This document shows positions 25,762 to 34,101 of a DNA stretch of 64,000 nucleotides, one piece after another. The first letter of the stretch is position 1. Every line of letters starts with the position of its first letter. A program made the translations under genes and the position numbers. The notes below the pieces were generated by a model, which was not told the DNA's origin, did no database searches, and saw only the letters and a list, made by a program, of their open reading frames with translations. Origin of the DNA: Acidobacteriota bacterium (GTDB taxonomy: Bacteria > Acidobacteriota > Thermoanaerobaculia > Multivoradales > JBCCEF01); contig JBCCEF010000003.1 of assembly GCA_039030395.1 (NCBI GenBank), forward strand, positions 124,001 to 188,000, read 5' to 3'.

Positions 25762-27423
25762 TCAAGGTCTGAGCGCCCCATCCCTTCCCCCACTGCGCTT
25801 CTTCTTCTCCGGCGGCTTCTGGGGCATGGCTTTCCGCGGCAGTAGCTCTTCGCGCATGGCGGCGTGGTAGAGGAACGACGCCAGCACCACCGATGCCTGC
25901 TTCAAGTCCGCTTCGTGCAGATGATCGAAGGTATCCAGCTCGGTATGGTGGGTGCGGCTCCAGTAGTCGAGCCCGTCCTGGATGAACTGGAAGCCCGGTA
26001 AGCCTACCGCGTCGAAGGCCAGGTGATCGGTGCCGCCGGTCGAACGGCCGGTGACGGTGGTGGCGCCCAGGTCGGCGAAGGGTTCGAGCCAGGCTTCGAA
26101 GATCGGCTTGACCGCCGCGTTGTCCTGGGCGTAGATGCCGCGGATCTTGCCGGCGCCGTTGTCCAGGTTGAAGTAGGCCGAGAATTTGGCGTGGTCCGCC
26201 TTCGGCTGGATCGGCCAGGTGGTGTCGCGCAGGAAGCTGGGCAGAGCGAGCTGCTCTTCATCGGTGGGCTCCGGGCGGGTCGCCAGTCTTTTCTTGACGT
26301 AGGCGCGGGAGCCGAAGAGGCCCTGCTCTTCGCCGGTCCACAGGGCCACCCGCACGGTGCGGCGGGGCTTGACGTCGAGGGCTCTCAGAATGCGCACCGC
26401 CTCCATCACCACCGCCACGCCGGCGGCGTTGTCCGTCGCGCCGGTGCCGGCGTGCCAGGAGTCGAGGTGGGCGCCGGCGAGCACCACCTGGTCGGCGAGG
26501 TCGCTGCCGGGAATCTCCGCGTAGGTGTTGAAGGATTCGTCGACCCCTTCGAGGAACTTCGCCTCGATGTCGATCTCCAGCTCCAGTTCGGTGCCTTCCT
26601 CCATCAGGCGCAGAATGCGGTGGTAGTGCTCCGCCGCCATGACCAGCGAGGGTATGCCCCGGTTGCGGTCCGAGGCGCCGCGGGAGCCGCCGCCCATCAC
26701 CCGCACGATGCCGTGGTTGCGGCTGGACAGCTCGACCGTCGCCACCACGCCCTCGTCGAGGAGCCGCTTTCTCAGCTCCTCGCCGGCCTCCCAGCGTTTG
26801 CGAGCCCGCTCCCGCCAGTTGCCGCCGCGGCGACGGCCCTCCAGGTCATAGCAGGCCAACTCATCGAGCTGCTCTCCCGTGTAGCGGCGGAAGGGACCGC
26901 CCTCCGGCTCCTCCGGCGCTCGCGCCTCGTCGAGGAACAGGATGACGCCTGCGAGTTTTCCTTCGTGGTCTTCCAGATCCTTCGCCGATTCGACTTTCAG
27001 GCGCATCGCCTTGCCCCGCACCGTGCCGTCGGTGCCCGGCGTCCAGGCCTCGGGAATCGCGGACACGGGCACCACGAAGGGGCTGACGATGCGCACCTCC
27101 GAACGCTCGAATTCCCAGCCTTCGCCGAACCACGGGAAGCCCACGATCTCCGCCCGTTCGAGGCCCGCGTCCTCCAGCCATTGGCGGGTCCACTCGTTGG
27201 CTTCCTCCAGGGCCGGCGTACCGGTCAGCCGCGGCCCGATGACGTCCGTCAGGTGGGCGGCAATATCCATCACCTGCGAGCGCTTGAGGCCCTCGTCGCG
27301 GATGCTGGACACCGTCTCCAAATCCACCGGTTCGTGCCCTCCGTGGGCGAGAAGGGCTGGGCCGGCGAGGCCGAAAGCCGCGAGGGTGACCGCCGCGAGG
27401 GCGAAGGTCCGAGTGCGCTGCAT
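25762..27423 (-). CDS. Secreted M28-family aminopeptidase
   Basis: 553 aa from the ATG at 27423, with AAGGAGA 9 bp upstream; longer in-frame starts overlap the divergent gene. Signal peptide about 1-27 (FALAAVTLAAFGLAGPALL). A protease-associated-like insert at ~130-250 precedes the M28 zinc domain. Zinc ligands are His and Asp in GAHLDSWHAGTGATDNAAG, Glu in VALWTGEEQGLFGS, Asp in YFNLDNGAGKIRG, and a C-terminal His in HHTELDTFDHLHEADL. It removes N-terminal residues from peptides outside the cytoplasm. The C-terminus ends in a basic tail (PEKKKRSGG). The 99-bp gap to the convergent DUF3800 gene shows no clear signal. Confidence 0.93.
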   Translation of the reverse strand: MQRTRTFALAAVTLAAFGLAGPALLAHGGHEPVDLETVSSIRDEGLKRSQVMDIAAHLTDVIGPRLTGTPALEEANEWTRQWLEDAGLERAEIVGFPWFGEGWEFERSEVRIVSPFVVPVSAIPEAWTPGTDGTVRGKAMRLKVESAKDLEDHEGKLAGVILFLDEARAPEEPEGGPFRRYTGEQLDELACYDLEGRRRGGNWRERARKRWEAGEELRKRLLDEGVVATVELSSRNHGIVRVMGGGSRGASDRNRGIPSLVMAAEHYHRILRLMEEGTELELEIDIEAKFLEGVDESFNTYAEIPGSDLADQVVLAGAHLDSWHAGTGATDNAAGVAVVMEAVRILRALDVKPRRTVRVALWTGEEQGLFGSRAYVKKRLATRPEPTDEEQLALPSFLRDTTWPIQPKADHAKFSAYFNLDNGAGKIRGIYAQDNAAVKPIFEAWLEPFADLGATTVTGRSTGGTDHLAFDAVGLPGFQFIQDGLDYWSRTHHTELDTFDHLHEADLKQASVVLASFLYHAAMREELLPRKAMPQKPPEKKKRSGGRDGALRP

Positions 27424-27508
27424 GGTGAGGTCTCCTTGGATTCGGTGGCCGCGAGCATATCTCGTGACCGGCGCCGCTCTTTGATACGCAGGCGGGTAGG
27501 ATCGGTTC

Positions 27509-28720
27509 ATGGCTGCCCGTCTTCGCTTCCGTTCTTCGGCCCGTGCTCTCCCCCGATGGCTGGTGTTCACGGTCCTTTTGGCGGTCCTCTCACCGGTTCA
27601 CGGTTGCCGGTGGGGTGGAGGCGACGGCAAACCGGAGCCTGCGCCCCCCAGCCCTTCCTCTTCTCGTTTTCCCGATCCGGGAGTGCGCCTCTTCGTGACC
27701 GTACCGGGGGGAGTCGTATTGCGTTCGGCGCCGGAAGGAGCGGCGACGGTGGTCGCCGTCCTGCCGCGGGAGGGCGGATCGCTGGAGGTTCTGGACATGG
27801 AGGAGCCCTGGCTGCGGGTGCGTTTCGAGGGTCGTGCAGGCTGGCTGCTGGGCGATCCCTCCTGGAAGCGCTTTGAAACCAGCGCTCCGCCCCGCAGGCC
27901 CCGCGCGGCGGAGCCGGTGTCGCCGGAGGCGCTGGCCGCGGCGCGCCGCATCATGGGACAAGGAGCTCGCGACGGACGTTGTGGCGCCTACCCGTTGCTG
28001 ACGGATCTGCCGTCCGGCGGTGGCGCGGATCGCCTGCTGACGGCGTGCGAGGCATTGGCGCGCGAACTCGATGCCGCCTACGAGCGACGCATCGGCCTGC
28101 GCCCCCTCGGCGAGCCGGCGGCGACGCTGCTGCTCTTCCGGCGGCGCGGGGACTTTCGCGAATTCAGTCGCAGCGAGGGAGGGCCGCGCCTCGGCTACGG
28201 GGCCTATTCGCGACCCGGCCTGGTCGCGATGTTCGCCGATCCGGAGGACCTCGACACCGCCCTGGAGACGCTGGTTCACGAGATCACCCATCGCATTCAC
28301 GGCCGGGCGCTGGGCCGTGAGCTGCCGCGTTGGCTGTCCGAAGGCCTCGCCGACGCCCTGGGAGACTCCGCCGGCCTGGGCGGCCTCGATCCCTTGCAGG
28401 GCTTCCTCGGCGCCGAAGATGAGGCCTCGCGGCTGGTTTCGGCGGTGGCCGACGGGCGTGCCGGTTCCGTGCGGCGGCTCGTCCATCTCACCCCCGCGGA
28501 GTTCGATGCCGATGCGGTCTCCTTCGACTACGAGCAGAGCGCTCTGCTGGTGCGCTTCCTGCTCATCGATGGAATGGCCGCGCCGCGCTTCAGGGCCTAC
28601 CTCGGCGAGATGGCCCGTGGGCGTTCCTGGCAACCGGAAGATCTGCGCGCCGCTCTCGGCTGGAGTTGGCAGGAATGGGACGACGCCTTCAACGCCTGGC
28701 TCCGGGCCGGCGGAAAGTAG
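27509..28720 (+). CDS. SH3-domain lipoprotein with gluzincin-like HExxH motif
   Basis: 403 aa. The N-terminal signal ends in SPVHGC (lipobox-like, VHGC is weak). A bacterial SH3 domain follows at about 65-130 (PGGVVLRSAPEGAATVVAVL and EEPWLRVRFEGRAGWLLGD). After a linker, a C-terminal peptidase-like region has LVHEITHRIHG, a HExxH zinc motif, and 17 residues later LSEGLADALGD, a plausible third ligand Glu of the gluzincin type (peptidase MA/DUF1570-like). It is divergent from the M28 gene (86 bp between starts) and 68 bp ahead of another zinc peptidase gene. Substrate unknown. Confidence 0.72.
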   Translation: MAARLRFRSSARALPRWLVFTVLLAVLSPVHGCRWGGGDGKPEPAPPSPSSSRFPDPGVRLFVTVPGGVVLRSAPEGAATVVAVLPREGGSLEVLDMEEPWLRVRFEGRAGWLLGDPSWKRFETSAPPRRPRAAEPVSPEALAAARRIMGQGARDGRCGAYPLLTDLPSGGGADRLLTACEALARELDAAYERRIGLRPLGEPAATLLLFRRRGDFREFSRSEGGPRLGYGAYSRPGLVAMFADPEDLDTALETLVHEITHRIHGRALGRELPRWLSEGLADALGDSAGLGGLDPLQGFLGAEDEASRLVSAVADGRAGSVRRLVHLTPAEFDADAVSFDYEQSALLVRFLLIDGMAAPRFRAYLGEMARGRSWQPEDLRAALGWSWQEWDDAFNAWLRAGGK

Positions 28721-28788
28721 CAGGCGTCGGGTGTCGGGCGTCGTGGAATAATCGACCCCCATCAAGATCCACCAAGAGGAGAAACAGC

Positions 28789-29664
28789 ATGCGCTGGAGA
28801 GGGCAGAGACAGAGCAGGAATGTGGAAGATCGTCGCGGTATGCGGGGCGGTCGCGGAGTCAGCCTCGGCCGCGGCGGTGCCGGCATCGGTTGCGGCGGGT
28901 TGGTGATCCTGCTGCTGCTGGCCTACCTCACCGGCACGAATCCCCTGGAGCTGCTCGACGCGACGGGGGGTAGCGGTCAGGTCATTCCGCAGGCCCGAAC
29001 GGTGGAAACGGGTCCCGCCGGAGGGCCTCCGCAGGACGAACTCGGCCAGTTCGCTTCGACCGTGCTGGCGAGCACCGAAGACACCTGGGTACGGGTGTTC
29101 GATCGTATGGGCCGGCGCTACGAGCTGCCCCGCATGGTGTTGTTCTCCGGCTCTGTTGCCTCCGCCTGCGGCTTCGCCTCGTCGGCGGTCGGTCCCTTCT
29201 ACTGCCCGGCGGACAGCAAGATCTACCTCGATCTCTCCTTTTTCGATCAACTCGCCCGGCGATTCGGCGCCCCCGGCGACTTCGCCCAGGCCTATGTGAT
29301 CGCCCACGAGGTGGGCCATCACGTGCAGAACCAGCTCGGTATCTCCTCCCGGGTGCGCCAGATGCAGCAGCGGGTGCCGAAGGCCGACGCCAACGCCCTG
29401 TCCGTGCGCCTGGAGCTGCAGGCGGACTGTTTGGCCGGGGTGTGGGGCAATTACGCCCGCGACCTGCTCGAGGCCGGCGACATCGAAGAAGGCCTCACCG
29501 CCGCCGCCGCCATCGGTGACGACCAGATGCAGCGCCGCGCCGGCGGCTATGTCCGCCCGGAGTCCTGGACCCACGGCTCCTCGGAGCAGCGCGTCCAGTG
29601 GCTACGCCAAGGCCTGCGGACCGGCGATCCGTCGAGCTGCGACACCTTTGAAGGACAGCTCTAG
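28789..29664 (+). CDS. Neutral zinc metallopeptidase (YpfJ/Zn_peptidase family)
   Basis: 291 aa from the ATG at 28789, with AGAGGAGA upstream. The N-terminus (MRWRGQRQSRNVEDRRG) and a membrane segment (GIGCGGLVILLLLAYLTG) match the family layout. The peptidase domain has GPFYCPADSKIYLDLSFF, then HEVGHHVQNQLG (HExxH), and LELQADCLAGVW with a further glutamate. The C-terminus ends in SCDTFEG. It is membrane-anchored with the domain outside. Its stop codon TAG (29662-29664) is the first TAG of the repeat element that follows. Confidence 0.92.
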   Translation: MRWRGQRQSRNVEDRRGMRGGRGVSLGRGGAGIGCGGLVILLLLAYLTGTNPLELLDATGGSGQVIPQARTVETGPAGGPPQDELGQFASTVLASTEDTWVRVFDRMGRRYELPRMVLFSGSVASACGFASSAVGPFYCPADSKIYLDLSFFDQLARRFGAPGDFAQAYVIAHEVGHHVQNQLGISSRVRQMQQRVPKADANALSVRLELQADCLAGVWGNYARDLLEAGDIEEGLTAAAAIGDDQMQRRAGGYVRPESWTHGSSEQRVQWLRQGLRTGDPSSCDTFEGQL

Positions 29665-29869
29665 CAGGTTGCTGAAGAAGGCCTTCGGCCTATGATTTCA
29701 GCTGCCCCGCTAGCCTTCTTTTCCAGGGGTCTGGGGCGCCCGCACGCGGTCCGCCCCTCACCTGAAAACACCAGTGTTTTCAGGCTCACCCCTTCCTCGG
29801 CACCTTCGGCGCCGCCTCGCCTTCCAGGCTCGGAGCAGGGTGCTGATGAGTCTCTCAGCACCCTGCTAG
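29661..29869 (+). repeat. Dispersed intergenic element, copy 1
   Basis: A 209-bp element whose ends are inverted repeats: CTAGCAGGTTGCTGA (29661-29675) and TCAGCACCCTGCTAG (29855-29869) differ at one of 15 pairs. The left arm also folds into a stem that includes AGGCC-TTC-GGCCT (about 29671-29702) and closes with CCGCTAG at 29707-29713. A second stem pairs CCTGAAAACAC with GTGTTTTCAGG (around 29761-29783). The right end forms a perfect 12-bp hairpin, GCAGGGTGCTGA with TCAGCACCCTGC. Two related copies lie at about 47985 and 60705. Confidence 0.85.
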
Positions 29870-29965
29870 GGCGAAGGACCGTTGTAGAGGGAGTTCGCGG
29901 GACCTGGGAGGTTCCTCGGTTCGGGAGCTCTGAGGATTCGCCGAGTCAATTCACTCATGACATGC

Positions 29966-29971
29966 TATGAT
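29966..29971 (+). promoter_or_regulatory. Possible -10 box for the small secreted protein gene
   Basis: TATGAT in an AT-rich stretch (ATTTAAATATC follows), 47 bp before the start at 30018. No good -35 box is seen at the expected distance. The remaining bases between the repeat element and the gene show no other signal. Confidence 0.3.
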
Positions 29972-30017
29972 TTAAATATCTGCATTAAGCCTTCTCATCT
30001 TCCTTTGGAGAAAGAGC

Positions 30018-30338
30018 ATGACCAAGAAGACTCATCCGCTCGCGTGGATCACCCTGTTTGCATTGGCCCTTTTCGTGAGCGGTCCGGTGGCCGTCGACAG
30101 TAGCGCTTCGAGCTGCACCGGCACTTTGTACACCTACTACGAAACGTCGGCTTGCCAGGTGATCGTAGGCAGCAAGGTGAGCTGCCCAGGATTTCCGGAC
30201 GAATGGGACGAGGATCCTGACGGAAACCGTAATCAGACTCCCTACTTCACTACTCAGACGGTGACTTGTCCTTGTAGTGGTGGCGGCGGAGGGGGTGGTG
30301 GCGGTGGCGATACCGACGATTCGGACGACTGGGGTTAG
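30018..30338 (+). CDS. Small secreted Cys/Gly-rich protein
   Basis: 106 aa. Clear signal peptide (PLAWITLFALALFVSGPVAV), then a short domain with Cys at SSCTG, ETSACQV, VSCPGF and TVTCPCS (five cysteines). The pattern TYYETSACQVIVGSKVSCPG resembles the DUF6289-type small secreted proteins that share TYYSDA..VG...C. The C-terminus is a run of ten glycines followed by an acidic tail DTDDSDDWG. A good ribosome site (GGAGAAAGAG) precedes the ATG. It overlaps the convergent TPR/FG-GAP gene by 4 bp. Function unknown; I see no maturation or export partner next to it. Confidence 0.65.
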   Translation: MTKKTHPLAWITLFALALFVSGPVAVDSSASSCTGTLYTYYETSACQVIVGSKVSCPGFPDEWDEDPDGNRNQTPYFTTQTVTCPCSGGGGGGGGGGDTDDSDDWG

Positions 30339-33300
30339 TCGGACCTCCCATCCGTGAAGTGATCCGCTGCCACCCAGCGAGTGTTGTACTCGAGCCGCCA
30401 CGGCCCGTCGAGGTTCGCCTCGGCGGGCAGCGGCTCGACCCGGTCGCCGTCCAAGACGTTGTGGTCGGAGTCCTTGTCCCACCCCACCGAATAGAAGAAG
30501 AAGGTTCGCTCCTGCCCCTCCGCCGGCGACGGGAAGGCGGCCGTGTCGAAGCGGAGGGTGACGGCGTCGCCGGCGTTCAAGATCGCCATCTGCCCGTCGC
30601 GCTCGGTGAGGAGCTCCACCACTTCGCCGTAGCGGGTCACCCAGCCCTGGGGTGTGCCGCGCCAGGGCGGTTTTTCGGCGACCTGCCGCCAGTCGGGGGT
30701 GGTCGGGTGGTTTGCGGCTCGGGAGCGCAGGTCCGAGAAACCGCGGCCGTAGAGATGGGCCGTCTCCGGCTCCGCGCCGTGGCTCGTCACCGCGCCATCG
30801 AAGCGCTCGAAGAGGGCGGCGCGGTCCCAGCGGATCTCCAGGGTGGTGGACAGGCGCAGGCGCTCGCTGCCGGCGGGCAGCTGGCCGGCAAGGTCCACCA
30901 GCAGGGTCTTGGTCTTGCCGGCGGGCACGCCCACCACCACGTCGACCGGCTGCCAGCGGCCGTTCACCTCCGCTTCGAGGTGCGGTGCGACGGCGTGGAC
31001 CTCGGAGTTCTGGGAGATGGCGATATTGGTGCTGGCGTCGCCGTACTGCAGCCAACCGGTGAGGGCGAGCACCCACCGTCGGTCGGTCTCGATCTCGCCG
31101 AAGTCCAGGACCGTCGACTGCTCGAAGACCAGGCCGCGGTAGGGCGGCGGCCGGAGCACGCCGGGATCCATGAAGTCACCATCCAACTCGGCGAGAACGG
31201 CGGTGCGGTCCGTGCCGTCCGCGGCGGTCGCCTGTCGCAGCGGACGCCGGCCAGAGAGGGCCCACACCTCGGACTTCGGGAACGGCGGCGGCATGAGTTT
31301 GTCGGTGGGGTGGACCTCGACTCCCGGCGGGTGGTCGATCGCCTCTAGCCGGGCATAGTCGAAGTAGAACAGCTCCCGGAACTCGCTGGTGGCGGCCAGC
31401 TCATAGGCACCTGCCCTGGGGGTGAGGCTGCCGATCCAGACGTACTCGTCCGGATCCGCCGGCAGCACCTTGCCGCGCTCGTAGGACAGGCCAAGGGGGC
31501 TATTGCCGAGGAGGTCCGTGATGAAACGGTAGCCGGCTCCTTCTTCCGACTCGTCCCAGGCGTAGAGGAACGGACACGAGCCGGTGGCGACGTTCTTCTC
31601 GTCGATGATGAAGGGCGAGTCGGCCACCGCCACGTCCACTTGGTTGTCCACCACGCCGTTGGTCCACAGGGTCTGCACGCTGTCCAGGCGCTCGGCGTCG
31701 CCGACGCCCAATTCCACCACCGGACCGGACACCTCTCGCACGACTCGCAGGTCACCGGCGCGCACTTCGATGTGGGTGCCGATGCCGCCGGGGTTGGTCT
31801 TGGTGCCGATCAAGCGCAGCTTGATCTGTCGGCCGAGATCTGCGCTCTCGTTGGACAGGGCGCGCAGGCCGTTCATGCCGCTGGCGAGGAGGTCCGAGTC
31901 GCCGTCGCCATCGAGGTCGGCGGCGATGAGGTCGCTGGGGTGGGTGAGGCCAACGGCCAGCGCTTCGCCGCCCGGCCAGGGGGACCAGCCGGCCTCGCCG
32001 CCGTTGCGCCACAGGCGGAGAGAGCCGTCTTCGGTCACCGTCGCCAGGTCGAGCCAGCCGTCGTTGTCGGCGTCGATGGCGGCGGCCGCTTGGGTGGTGC
32101 CGAGGCCCAAGTTGGCGCGCTCGGTGGCCTCGACGAGGGTGGCGGAATCGACGCTGAGCAGCAGGGCGTCCGGACGAGTGTCGTTGTCGAAGTCGTCGAT
32201 CAGGATCCGCCGTGCCGGGGGCCAGAATCCCGGCGGGTCCGGGCGTTCGGCAAAGGAGCCGGCGCGCTGGTTGTCGTACACCGCCGTGCCCTCTGAAGGG
32301 TGCGCGACGATCAGATCCACCGCCACGTCACCGTTCAGGTCCACCGCCGCTACGGCCGCCTGCGGTTCCGTCTTCGGCAGGCCGACGGCGTCGGTCATGT
32401 CCGTGAAGGTGAGGTCGCCGCCGTTCTGGAAGAGGCGCTGTCCTCGCTCGCCGGCGGCGAGGAGCAGGTCGAGGTCGCCGTCGTGGTCGAAGTCGACCCA
32501 GGCGGCGCTCTCCACTTCCAGTCCGGCGAGGCCGGAGTCCCCGGTGACATCTTCGAAAGCGTTGGCTCCGGTGGCGAGGAGCAGGCGAGGACCGGCCGCC
32601 GTCAGGAGCAGTACATCGTTGTGCGCATGAACCTTCGGGTCGTAGGGCTCGTCCTCGGGCACCGCATCGTGGAAGTTGCCGACCACCAACTCGAAGGCGG
32701 GAATTGCGGAGGGGAGTTCCGCCCGGCGATATGCCGCGCCCTCCGGTTGCCAGAGATCGAGCCCACCGTCGTCGTCCACCGTCAGGAGAGAGGCTCGCCC
32801 TTCAGCGTTGACTTCGACGATGGCGGCGGAGCGAATCTCGGAAGCCCTGTCTCCGAGGTCCGGAAACCACTCGCCGGTGCGGTCGGTGAAGGCGAGGACC
32901 GGCGCCTCCGTCGATGCGGACTCTTGCGCTGGTGCGGCCTCCGGCCGGGTGTAGCTGGAGATCTCCAGCGCTTCCGCCGAGCGCGCCTCTTCGCCCTGCA
33001 GCTCGCGCAGGCGCAGAAACTCCCGCTGCCGCGCCATCGCCTCTTCCCGGTCGCCGTTCTGGCGGGCGTAGGTGGCGAGCTTGAAGTGGGCGCTGGCATG
33101 GAGCGGGTCGATGCGCACCGCCTCGCGAAGCTGCCCCACCGCTTCGTCGTGGCGCTCCAAGGCCTGGTAGACGTTGGCGAGCTGGAAGCGGAGGGGCGCC
33201 TGCTCCGGGTCGATGCGCACCGCTTCTTCGAGCCGCGGCAGGGCTTCCTCGAAACGCGTTTCGCGTACCAGGGTGATGCCCGTGAGATAGGCCGTAGCGG

Positions 33301-33598
33301 CGGAGTCCGGATCGAGTTTCTCGGCTTCCTGGAGGGTGACGAGGGCGACGTCGTGCTGCCGCGCGAGAAGTTCCGCCCGCGCCCGGTTGCGCAGCGCCGG
33401 AGCCGAGCGCGGTGCTTCTGCCACGGCGCGGCCGAAGGCTTCCAAAGCCTTCGTCGAATCCTTGTTCTCGAGGTATGCCTTGCCTTCGTTCATCGCCTGC
33501 ACAAAGGCCGAGGTCGGCGGTACCGGGGTATTCGGTCCGCAGGCCGCGAGCAGCATGAGCGGCAGGGCCGCGACCCATCGCAGGCGAAGGGGGATCAC
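30335..33598 (-). CDS. TPR-FG-GAP/ASPIC lipoprotein
   Basis: 1087 aa from the GTG at 33598, which overlaps the HIT gene stop (GTGA). The signal ends LLAACG (lipobox LAAC). TPR units fill residues ~30-210 (SAPALRNRARAELLARQHDVAL, SAATAYLTGITLVRET, ASAHFKLATYARQNGD). Next come FG-GAP/VCBS repeats with DFDHDGDLDLLLA, DLNGDVAVDLIV, DFDNDTRPDALLL, DADNDGWLDLATV and DLDGDGDSDLLAS. An ASPIC/UnbV-like region follows (IGTHIEVRAGDLRVVREVSG). The last ~350 residues lack repeats and include a large beta-rich part. This reverses the TPR and FG-GAP order found in the protein at 21832. Expected at the cell surface or periplasm. Confidence 0.82.
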   Translation of the reverse strand: MIPLRLRWVAALPLMLLAACGPNTPVPPTSAFVQAMNEGKAYLENKDSTKALEAFGRAVAEAPRSAPALRNRARAELLARQHDVALVTLQEAEKLDPDSAATAYLTGITLVRETRFEEALPRLEEAVRIDPEQAPLRFQLANVYQALERHDEAVGQLREAVRIDPLHASAHFKLATYARQNGDREEAMARQREFLRLRELQGEEARSAEALEISSYTRPEAAPAQESASTEAPVLAFTDRTGEWFPDLGDRASEIRSAAIVEVNAEGRASLLTVDDDGGLDLWQPEGAAYRRAELPSAIPAFELVVGNFHDAVPEDEPYDPKVHAHNDVLLLTAAGPRLLLATGANAFEDVTGDSGLAGLEVESAAWVDFDHDGDLDLLLAAGERGQRLFQNGGDLTFTDMTDAVGLPKTEPQAAVAAVDLNGDVAVDLIVAHPSEGTAVYDNQRAGSFAERPDPPGFWPPARRILIDDFDNDTRPDALLLSVDSATLVEATERANLGLGTTQAAAAIDADNDGWLDLATVTEDGSLRLWRNGGEAGWSPWPGGEALAVGLTHPSDLIAADLDGDGDSDLLASGMNGLRALSNESADLGRQIKLRLIGTKTNPGGIGTHIEVRAGDLRVVREVSGPVVELGVGDAERLDSVQTLWTNGVVDNQVDVAVADSPFIIDEKNVATGSCPFLYAWDESEEGAGYRFITDLLGNSPLGLSYERGKVLPADPDEYVWIGSLTPRAGAYELAATSEFRELFYFDYARLEAIDHPPGVEVHPTDKLMPPPFPKSEVWALSGRRPLRQATAADGTDRTAVLAELDGDFMDPGVLRPPPYRGLVFEQSTVLDFGEIETDRRWVLALTGWLQYGDASTNIAISQNSEVHAVAPHLEAEVNGRWQPVDVVVGVPAGKTKTLLVDLAGQLPAGSERLRLSTTLEIRWDRAALFERFDGAVTSHGAEPETAHLYGRGFSDLRSRAANHPTTPDWRQVAEKPPWRGTPQGWVTRYGEVVELLTERDGQMAILNAGDAVTLRFDTAAFPSPAEGQERTFFFYSVGWDKDSDHNVLDGDRVEPLPAEANLDGPWRLEYNTRWVAADHFTDGRSD

Positions 33599-34026
33599 GC
33601 CGACTCCAGGGCAGAACGGATCTTCCCCACCAGCTCGCGGGCGCGGGCCGGATCCAGCTCGCCGGCCTGCCAACCCACGCCGAGGCCGCGCCTTCCGATC
33701 TTCGGAATGATGTGGAAGTGGACATGGAAAACCGCCTGGTGGGCCTCGGCGCCGTTGTTCTGCAAAACGTTGTAGGCGGTGGCGCCGGTGGCCGCCATCA
33801 CCGCTCGGCAGAGGCGGGGAAGCACCCTTCCGATCGCCGCCGCGGCTTCGTCCGACAGCTCGTGCAGATGCGCTTTGCGCTCCTTGGGGATGACCAGCGT
33901 GTGGCCATCGGAGAGGGGGCCAATGTCCAGAAAGGCGTAGACTTGATCGTCCTCGTAGACGCCGTGGGAGGGGATCTCGCGGGAGAGGATTTTGTCGAAG
34001 ATCGTGGGCTCGTGGGCGGTTTCCAT
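33595..34026 (-). CDS. HIT-family hydrolase
   Basis: 143 aa. The histidine triad reads HVHFHIIP near residue 108, with the N-terminal IFDKILSREIPSHGVYEDD and FLDIGPLSDGHTLVIPK typical of HinT-like branch proteins. It cleaves nucleotide-phosphoramidate or related bonds; substrate unknown. It is co-transcribed with and overlaps (GTGA) the TPR lipoprotein gene, although the two functions are not obviously related. A divergent MATE gene starts 75 bp upstream. Confidence 0.95.
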   Translation of the reverse strand: METAHEPTIFDKILSREIPSHGVYEDDQVYAFLDIGPLSDGHTLVIPKERKAHLHELSDEAAAAIGRVLPRLCRAVMAATGATAYNVLQNNGAEAHQAVFHVHFHIIPKIGRRGLGVGWQAGELDPARARELVGKIRSALESA

Positions 34027-34101
34027 GAGGCGAATTGTAACGTAGCATCGCGGTCGCGCCGGACGTCTCCGACGCCTCTATCCATCGGCTCACCGCCCGT
34101 C

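Noticed and set aside
29661-29869. Treating the repeat elements as insertion sequences
   Set aside because: They are too short (about 190-230 bp), encode no transposase, and show no clear target-site duplication in the two intact copies. A non-autonomous element is still possible.
30018-30338. RiPP precursor interpretation of the small Cys/Gly protein
   Set aside because: It has a classical signal peptide and no maturation, protease or transporter gene next to it.
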